Positions 58,966 to 64,000 of a DNA stretch of 64,000 nt are shown in pieces (within the stretch, counting starts at the first letter, position 1; the number at the start of each line of letters is the position of its first letter). The position numbers were made by a program, and so were the translations under genes. This stretch comes from Salegentibacter sp. Lineage in GTDB: Bacteria > Bacteroidota > Bacteroidia > Flavobacteriales > Flavobacteriaceae. The DNA is taken from contig JAGXIH010000017.1 of the NCBI GenBank assembly GCA_024635795.1, forward strand, positions 1 through 64,000, given 5' to 3'. Below the pieces are notes generated by a model. The model searched no databases, had not been told where the DNA came from, and worked only from the letters and a program-made list of their open reading frames with translations.

Positions 58966-59325
58966 TTAAGTTCTGCTTTCAAGAAGCGCTATTAACTCTT
59001 CTACATTTTTCATTTCTTCCAGTTCTTCGGTTGAAACTAAAATTCCCATTTCCATTTCATCTTCCCATAAAACTATTGGAAAAGTATACTTGTAACCGAA
59101 TTTTGAAGCATACTTTTTCCTGAATTCATCCAAATGCAGAAAATCCATCTCAAGATCGGAACTTCTTCTAAATTCCTTCCATGCTTTCTTTTCAGAAAAA
59201 ACCCCATGAGTAAGCTGGGATAAATTACACGGTGCAGACCTGGAACCTACCAGTTTGAGAACAGAATCCAATAGTGCATTATGCCTGCCCGAGAAAGAAT
59301 TATAAACAAAGATTAGCTTATCCAA
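58966..59325 (-). CDS. Small conserved protein, possibly thioredoxin-like fold
   Basis: This is a 119-residue cytoplasmic protein starting MDKLIFVYNSFSGRHNALLDS, with an LTHG segment near residue 38 and an acidic C-terminus. The start resembles a beta strand and loop of a thioredoxin-like fold, and a single cysteine stands before LSQLTHG. I recall similar unnamed proteins in other phyla but know no function. It starts 11 bases after the gldC stop and is probably cotranscribed with gldB-gldC. Confidence 0.7.
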   Translation of the reverse strand: MDKLIFVYNSFSGRHNALLDSVLKLVGSRSAPCNLSQLTHGVFSEKKAWKEFRRSSDLEMDFLHLDEFRKKYASKFGYKYTFPIVLWEDEMEMGILVSTEELEEMKNVEELIALLESRT

Positions 59326-59336
59326 GGGAGGTAGAT

Positions 59337-59672
59337 TTATTCTTTCGTAATTTCCAGTTTTTCAGCGAAATAATCACAGAAATCCTTCATAGTATCGGTC
59401 ATTTTCTGGTCCTGGGTTGCACGATTAAATGTATCGCTCATAGAAACCAGGGTTTGATGAAAGAACTTTTTCATTTCATCTACCGGCATATCCTTGGTCC
59501 AAAGATCAATTCGTAAAGTTTCCTGTTGTTTGCTATCCCAAACCGAAAGCATCATAGCTTTAGCTTCTTCCTTGTGAATATTCCCGTCTTCAGCACTCCA
59601 GTAAAGTTCTTCGGGCACCTTATTTTCGTCGGTTATTACTTCAATATTTATTTCAGACTTCTTGTAGGCCAT
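59337..59672 (-). CDS. gldC: Gliding motility protein GldC
   Basis: This is a 111-residue protein matching the GldC family (MAYKKSEINIEV, then LWTKDMPVDEMKKFFHQTL). GldC is a soluble accessory protein needed for efficient gliding in Flavobacterium johnsoniae but not strictly required. Its start overlaps the gldB stop by one base (TAATG), as expected for the known gldB-gldC pair. Confidence 0.93.
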   Translation of the reverse strand: MAYKKSEINIEVITDENKVPEELYWSAEDGNIHKEEAKAMMLSVWDSKQQETLRIDLWTKDMPVDEMKKFFHQTLVSMSDTFNRATQDQKMTDTMKDFCDYFAEKLEITKE

Positions 59673-60631
59673 TATTTTCTTGGTTTATAATTTGCGTTAT
59701 TAAAAATCGTTTCGGCATCTGTTTGCAACATTTCTTCTACCGAAACTTCATTCCTATCCATATATTTTCTAATGATCTGCCACCCGATATACTGCCCCAA
59801 CCGGTCTGGCGATTCGTTATCCAGTGCAAGGTAAAATTTACTGAAAGGTGCCGGATACAAAAACCTGGTATACAGCTCAGAATCGGTGTCAAAGATCAAT
59901 TCCTTATCCACAAAATGTCGCCAGATCTGTTCTTCATTGCTTTCAGCCCATTCCAGTTCTTCCGGGGTGTAGCCAATTTTATCGGCATCACTTATAAAAG
60001 GGATCCACAGATCTTTAAGATAAAGCATTTTCCCGTAGTAGATCATATGCGCGAGAAAAGTTCGGGCCTGCGACCTGGGAACATATTTTTTGGCGTATGC
60101 CTGGGCAACATCGGGAAGAATTTGAGACCTCCGGAAATTCTTTTTCAGGTATTCCTGCAAGCCAATATAGAAATGATGATCTTCCCCGAGATAAGTATCC
60201 AGGGCGATAAAAAGTTTATCTTCTGCAATCACTACCTTATTTTTATAATCTACTTCCGAAGTAATCGTAATTACATCAGGAGTTTTAAAATCCGGAAAAT
60301 AATATTTTATATGCTGAAAAAATCTGTGTAGTTCATCCTCTTCCCGGGAGAAATCGGGAAAAGCTTTAGCTACCTCCTCGTTGAGTTCTAGCTGAATGGT
60401 ATTGGTTAATTTCTCTTCCCATACCTCATCACCGTACTGCTTGGGAAAAAGATAAGGGTACTCAGCTTTTAAACCGGGAAGCGTCCCGGGAGTAGCTTCG
60501 GCGAATTTCTCATCAAACCGAATGACCTCAAAATCGACTTCTACCTTTTCGATTTTCATTTCAGTTTCTGACTCATTTCCGCAGGAAAAAATGGTCAAAA
60601 AAGTGAAAAACAACAGCAATTTCCTGATCAT
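59672..60631 (-). CDS. gldB: Gliding motility lipoprotein GldB
   Basis: This 319-residue lipoprotein has lipobox TIFSC (Cys17) and an acidic region after it. It matches GldB, including FDEKFAEATPGTLPGLKAEYPYLFP and IPFISDADKIGYTPEEL. In F. johnsoniae GldB is essential for gliding and for stability of the type IX secretion machinery. That agrees with the type B cargo protein encoded at 12983-14800. It heads the gldB-gldC unit and is divergent from nadE. Confidence 0.94.
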   Translation of the reverse strand: MIRKLLLFFTFLTIFSCGNESETEMKIEKVEVDFEVIRFDEKFAEATPGTLPGLKAEYPYLFPKQYGDEVWEEKLTNTIQLELNEEVAKAFPDFSREEDELHRFFQHIKYYFPDFKTPDVITITSEVDYKNKVVIAEDKLFIALDTYLGEDHHFYIGLQEYLKKNFRRSQILPDVAQAYAKKYVPRSQARTFLAHMIYYGKMLYLKDLWIPFISDADKIGYTPEELEWAESNEEQIWRHFVDKELIFDTDSELYTRFLYPAPFSKFYLALDNESPDRLGQYIGWQIIRKYMDRNEVSVEEMLQTDAETIFNNANYKPRK

Positions 60632-60689
60632 ACAATTTTCTTATGAAGGCTTTAACGCCGGAGGGCTTTTATAAATTACGTTTAAATAG

Positions 60690-60697
60690 TAGTTTTG
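60690..60697 (+). promoter_or_regulatory. nadE promoter, -7 box
   Basis: TAGTTTTG matches TAnnTTTG, 39 bases before the preferred ATG at 60737. It overlaps the first codons of a longer TTG frame, which argues against that longer start. Confidence 0.45.
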
Positions 60698-60736
60698 GGA
60701 CAAAGGTATTATTTACAAACTAATTCACCCAAAATT

Positions 60737-61528
60737 ATGCAGACTGATAAAGTAGTAGATCATATTGTCAACTGGTTAAAAGATTACGCAACAAAGGCCA
60801 ATATGAATGGTTTTGTTTTAGGAATTAGCGGGGGAATAGATTCGGCAGTAACTTCTGCATTATGTGCCAAAACCGGAATGCGTACTTTATGTTTAGAAAT
60901 GCCCATTCACCAACATAAAAACCAGGTAACAAGAGCTCAAAAACATATACAAAATTTAAAGAAGCATTTTGCCAACGTGAGTAACCTGGAGGTAAACCTC
61001 ACTCCTGTTTTTGATAATTTTCAACAGGCCGTTCCTGATTCTGAAAACTCAGACAACCTTGCCTTAAGTCTTGCGAACACCCGTGCCCGTTTGAGAATGA
61101 CTACCTTATATTATTTTGCCGGGATTCATTCTTACCTGGTTGCAGGCACAGGGAATAAAGTTGAAGATTTTGGCGTAGGCTTCTTTACAAAGTATGGCGA
61201 TGGTGGAGTGGATCTCAGTCCCATCGCAGATTTGATGAAGAGCGAAGTTTACCAGATCGCCGAATACCTGCAACTTTCTTCTGAAATAATTAATGCTGAC
61301 CCAACCGACGGACTTTTTCACGATAGCCCAAGCGACGAAGAGCAAATTGGCGCCTCTTACGACGAGTTGGAATGGGCAATGATTGAGGCCGAAAAAGGAA
61401 AAACAGCAGATGACTTTTCAGGAAGACAAAAAGAGGTTTTACAAATATACAAGAGCCGTCACAGAGCTAATTTGCACAAAATCAATCCAATACCTGTATG
61501 CGAGATTCCCGTTCATCTTAAAAACTAA
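60737..61528 (+). CDS. nadE: NH3-dependent NAD synthetase
   Basis: NadE amidates nicotinic acid adenine dinucleotide to NAD. From the ATG at 60737 (MQTDKVVDHIV) it has 263 residues. The ATP-pyrophosphatase loop GISGGIDSAVTSAL is at about 31-44, and NKVEDFGVGFFTKYGDGGVDLSPIADL is the substrate region. It lacks an amidotransferase domain, so ammonia is the donor. It is monocistronic. Confidence 0.95.
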   Translation: MQTDKVVDHIVNWLKDYATKANMNGFVLGISGGIDSAVTSALCAKTGMRTLCLEMPIHQHKNQVTRAQKHIQNLKKHFANVSNLEVNLTPVFDNFQQAVPDSENSDNLALSLANTRARLRMTTLYYFAGIHSYLVAGTGNKVEDFGVGFFTKYGDGGVDLSPIADLMKSEVYQIAEYLQLSSEIINADPTDGLFHDSPSDEEQIGASYDELEWAMIEAEKGKTADDFSGRQKEVLQIYKSRHRANLHKINPIPVCEIPVHLKN

Positions 61529-61648
61529 TCGTTTTATCGAATAAGCGGTTAAAATTTATATATTTAGTACGAAAACAGGTATTTTTAAGTAAGTAAAAGT
61601 ATGCCTTCGCCCTACAGGCATACAGTTTTTCCAACACCAACCTGTTTT

Positions 61649-62290
61649 ATGAATACAATATTAATTGCAGATCATCATCCTGTGGTAAGCGAGGGCATCG
61701 GTAACATCATACGTATGAACCCCGCCCTGGAAATTATTGGTAAAGTAACCAATGGAAATGAACTCTTTAAGTTTTTAACCCGGCAGGTTTCTACTGTACT
61801 AATTCTTGAATTAGATCTTCCGGAAATTCATGGCATTAATGCCATAAGGACTTTAAAAAAGGAATATCCGGAGTTGAGAATTCTGGTTTTTAGCTACCAC
61901 GCAGAAGAAATGTATGCTTTAAGTGCAATTAAAGCAGGAGCTTCCGGCTATATTTCCAAAACCACCGATCCCAAAACCTTAGAATCAGCGATTTATCAGG
62001 TGGCCCGGGGCGGAATATACCTGAATAAAAAAATAACCGAAAAATTAAATACCGGAATGTCCAAAGGCAAAAGCCTAATTACTAAATTCAAAAAGCTTTC
62101 TACTCGCGAGATCGAGGTTTTAAATCTTATCTCTACAGGTAAACGCAATAAAGACATAGCCGAAACCCTTCATATCAACGAGAAAACCGTAAGCACCTAT
62201 AAAACCCGTTTGTTGAAAAAATTGAATGTAGATAATGTCGCCGATCTCATCACAAGATCCCGATTACTGGAAATAAATCCCTCTACATAA
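61649..62290 (+). CDS. LuxR/NarL-type response regulator with degenerate receiver
   Basis: This 213-residue protein has a receiver domain (1-125) and a GerE/LuxR helix-turn-helix (about 148-205, LSTREIEVLNL to KTVSTYKTRLLKKL). The frame opens at 61601 but the ATG at 61649 (MNTILIADHHPV) fits the family. The receiver has Asp8 but His9 where a second acid is usual. In LELDLPEIHG the acceptor Asp is replaced by Glu54. Ser82 and Lys104 are kept. Glu in that place often mimics phosphorylation, so control may not need a kinase. No histidine kinase is adjacent. The gene overlaps dnaG by 8 bases tail to tail. Confidence 0.9.
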   Translation: MNTILIADHHPVVSEGIGNIIRMNPALEIIGKVTNGNELFKFLTRQVSTVLILELDLPEIHGINAIRTLKKEYPELRILVFSYHAEEMYALSAIKAGASGYISKTTDPKTLESAIYQVARGGIYLNKKITEKLNTGMSKGKSLITKFKKLSTREIEVLNLISTGKRNKDIAETLHINEKTVSTYKTRLLKKLNVDNVADLITRSRLLEINPST

Positions 62291-64000
62291 CCCGATTCAG
62301 CTTATCTGAAAGAACTTTCTTCAAGCTTAAATAATCCATTATATCCTGTAAAATAGCTCCGCTGTCCGTTTCCGGGTTGGGAGTTTTTACTTGCGATGAA
62401 AGCTCATCTATTTTCTGGTTTATTAAAAACCGACGCAATGAAAGGATGGTCTCAGAAACCAGGCGAGAAAGGGTTTCTTTCTTGGTTTTCACAAAAATAT
62501 TCTGCCGGTCCCAGTCGTGCAATTCGTATTGCTCCTCCTCCATTAAAATGTGGGTTATTGTAGAAGCCTTCTCAGCGTCTATTTCATTGATGAAATTTTC
62601 CATTGCAAGGGAATCATTGCTATTAAGCCGCTCAATCAACTCACTGTAAATTTGCTGGAAATCCTTGTTGGTAAAAGCTATTTCATCTTCCTGAAGGTCG
62701 AGGAAAATTTTCTCAAAGACTTTGGCTTTCTGTATTTCAGGCTCTAAAACCAGCTCTCCGTTTTCCTTTTCCTTTAAAAGAAGATCCTCAAATTCTTCCT
62801 CTTCCTTTCCGTATAATAAAAGCAGACTTATAATTTTTTTCTCCAGCTCAAATTGCTCGTCAACCCTTGGAGCTGTTTGTTTTTCTTCTTTTACAACGTC
62901 AAAAGTTTTCGTAGCAGGTTTCCTCTGACTTTGTCCATCAGATTTTTTGGTTAACTGTGCCAGGCTGGAATACAGAACTTCTTCAGAAATATCCATAATT
63001 CTGGAACATTCCTGGAGATAAACTTCCTGCTGGATATTATCAGGAATTTTTGAGATGCTTTGAACTATTTCTCTAATTAATCCAGCCTTCTTCACGGGAT
63101 CGTTTTTCGCTTCCTTCATTAAGAGGGAAGCTTTAAAGCGAATAAAGTCCTTTGAATTTTCTTCAAGGAAATCCCTTAGCTCAACCTCAGAGTTTTTCCG
63201 GGCAAAACTATCGGGGTCTTCGCCTTCAGGGAAGGTGCAAATCCTTACATTCATCCCTTGTTCAAGGATAAGGTCAATTCCGCGGAGGGAAGCTCTTAAA
63301 CCCGCTGCATCCCCGTCAAAAAGCACAGTAATGTTTTTAGTAAGCCGATTGATGAGTCGAATCTGTTCAGAAGTAAGCGCCGTCCCTGAGGAAGAAACCA
63401 CATTTTCTATTCCGGTTTGGTGAAACTGGATCACATCGGTATAGCCTTCCACAAGAAAACAGTTGTCTTCTTTAGCAATTGCCTGCTTAGCATAATTAAT
63501 CCCGTAGAGAACCTTGCTTTTATGGTATATCTCGCTTTCAGGAGAGTTCAGATATTTCGCGGCCTTTTTATCGTTAGAAAGTATTCTCCCTCCAAATCCA
63601 AGCACCCGACCAGACATAGAATGAATAGGAAACATAACCCTTCCTTTAAACCTGTCGAATTGCTTTTCGCCTTTTACTATACTTAGCCCTGTTTTTTCCA
63701 GAAATTCCAGTTTATAACCTTCGGCAAGGGCTTCTCTGGTAAAGGCATCCCACTCATCAAGGCAATAGCCGAGCTCAAACTTCTTAATGGTTTCAGAAGT
63801 AAAGCCACGTTCTTTAAAATAACTTAAGCCTATTGCTTTTCCCGGATCTGTTTTATGAAGGATCTTCTGAAAATATTTATTGGCAAATTCAGAAACCAGG
63901 TACATACTTTCCCGCTCATTGGCCTGTACCTTTTGTTCATCGCTTTGCTGAGTTTCTTCTATTTCGATCCCGTACTTTTTTGCCAGGTATTTAATGGCTT
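62283..64000 (-). CDS. dnaG: DNA primase DnaG (5' end outside the window)
   Basis: This is the C-terminal 572 residues or so of the replication primase; the frame stays open to the window end, and the N-terminal zinc domain is not visible. The start of the visible part reads KYLAKKYGIEIEE. TOPRIM residues lie in CFLVEGYTDVI and LFDGDAAGLRASLRG, followed by the FPEGEDPDSFARK segment. The C-terminal region (about the last 200 residues) is the helicase-binding domain. It converges with the response regulator gene and overlaps its stop. Confidence 0.95.
   Translation of the reverse strand, partial: AIKYLAKKYGIEIEETQQSDEQKVQANERESMYLVSEFANKYFQKILHKTDPGKAIGLSYFKERGFTSETIKKFELGYCLDEWDAFTREALAEGYKLEFLEKTGLSIVKGEKQFDRFKGRVMFPIHSMSGRVLGFGGRILSNDKKAAKYLNSPESEIYHKSKVLYGINYAKQAIAKEDNCFLVEGYTDVIQFHQTGIENVVSSSGTALTSEQIRLINRLTKNITVLFDGDAAGLRASLRGIDLILEQGMNVRICTFPEGEDPDSFARKNSEVELRDFLEENSKDFIRFKASLLMKEAKNDPVKKAGLIREIVQSISKIPDNIQQEVYLQECSRIMDISEEVLYSSLAQLTKKSDGQSQRKPATKTFDVVKEEKQTAPRVDEQFELEKKIISLLLLYGKEEEEFEDLLLKEKENGELVLEPEIQKAKVFEKIFLDLQEDEIAFTNKDFQQIYSELIERLNSNDSLAMENFINEIDAEKASTITHILMEEEQYELHDWDRQNIFVKTKKETLSRLVSETILSLRRFLINQKIDELSSQVKTPNPETDSGAILQDIMDYLSLKKVLSDKLNRVM

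Noticed and set aside
59723-60331. 202-residue plus-strand frame over gldB
   Set aside because: Antisense shadow; the gldB frame has a lipobox, family similarity and coupling to gldC.

Overview
The window looks like a chromosome segment of a marine or halophilic member of the Flavobacteriaceae (Bacteroidota), near Gramella, Salegentibacter or Zunongwangia. The evidence is: gldB and gldC gliding genes, a type B secretion-system-9 C-terminal domain, a SusC/SusD pair, a fused SecDF, a long-tailed FtsZ, an archaeal-type prolyl-tRNA synthetase, and many promoters with the Bacteroidota -7 box TAnnTTTG. I cannot fix the genus from sequence alone. No prophage, insertion sequence or CRISPR array was seen.

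The main feature is that the first half of the division and cell wall (dcw) cluster is present twice in the same orientation, about 51 kb apart. Copy 1 (1-7669) is mraZ-rsmH-ftsL-ftsI-murE-mraY on the minus strand, cut by the window start inside mraY, with the divergent pair hydrolase-engB on the plus strand. Copy 2 (about 51315-58957) has the same eight genes with matching lengths and overlaps, but continues murD-ftsW-murG-murC-ftsQ-ftsA-ftsZ down to 41713. Proteins of the two copies differ at roughly 20-30 % of positions by hand alignment, so this is not a recent or assembly-made perfect duplication. No gene shows a break, and catalytic motifs are kept in both. The control DNA is far better conserved than the coding DNA: a promoter with three MraZ-type boxes at 10-bp spacing, and a 34-bp promoter block for the hydrolase. 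Copy 2 sits in what I regard as the usual flavobacterial context (engB, gldC, gldB, nadE); copy 1 sits beside rpsT and two tRNA-Glu genes and is the likely extra copy.

Between the copies: rpsT, two tRNA-Glu genes and proS (8-10 kb); a Tyr/Trp/Gly-rich lipoprotein, a FadL-type porin and a surface protein (10-15 kb); folE, cysS, yidD, lgt and a DUF192 lipoprotein (15-19 kb); secDF, mdh, a DUF6588-like protein, gyrB and asnB (19-28 kb); a DUF2911 protein and queE (28-29.5 kb); then a stretch rich in peptidoglycan enzymes and uptake genes (M14 peptidase, amidase, SusD, SusC, DacB and LdcA, 29.5-39 kb), a HerA-like ATPase, a lipoprotein and a small membrane protein. The leader of ldcA holds two tandem diverged copies of a hairpin-containing element that may be a structured RNA. 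After copy 2 come a small conserved protein, gldC, gldB, nadE, a response regulator with a degenerate phosphorylation site, and the 3' part of dnaG.

The genes together cover lipid II synthesis, septal synthesis, division-ring assembly and peptidoglycan turnover. If both dcw copies are expressed, the cell has two MraZ, two RsmH, two FtsL, two division transpeptidases, two MurE and two MraY enzymes.
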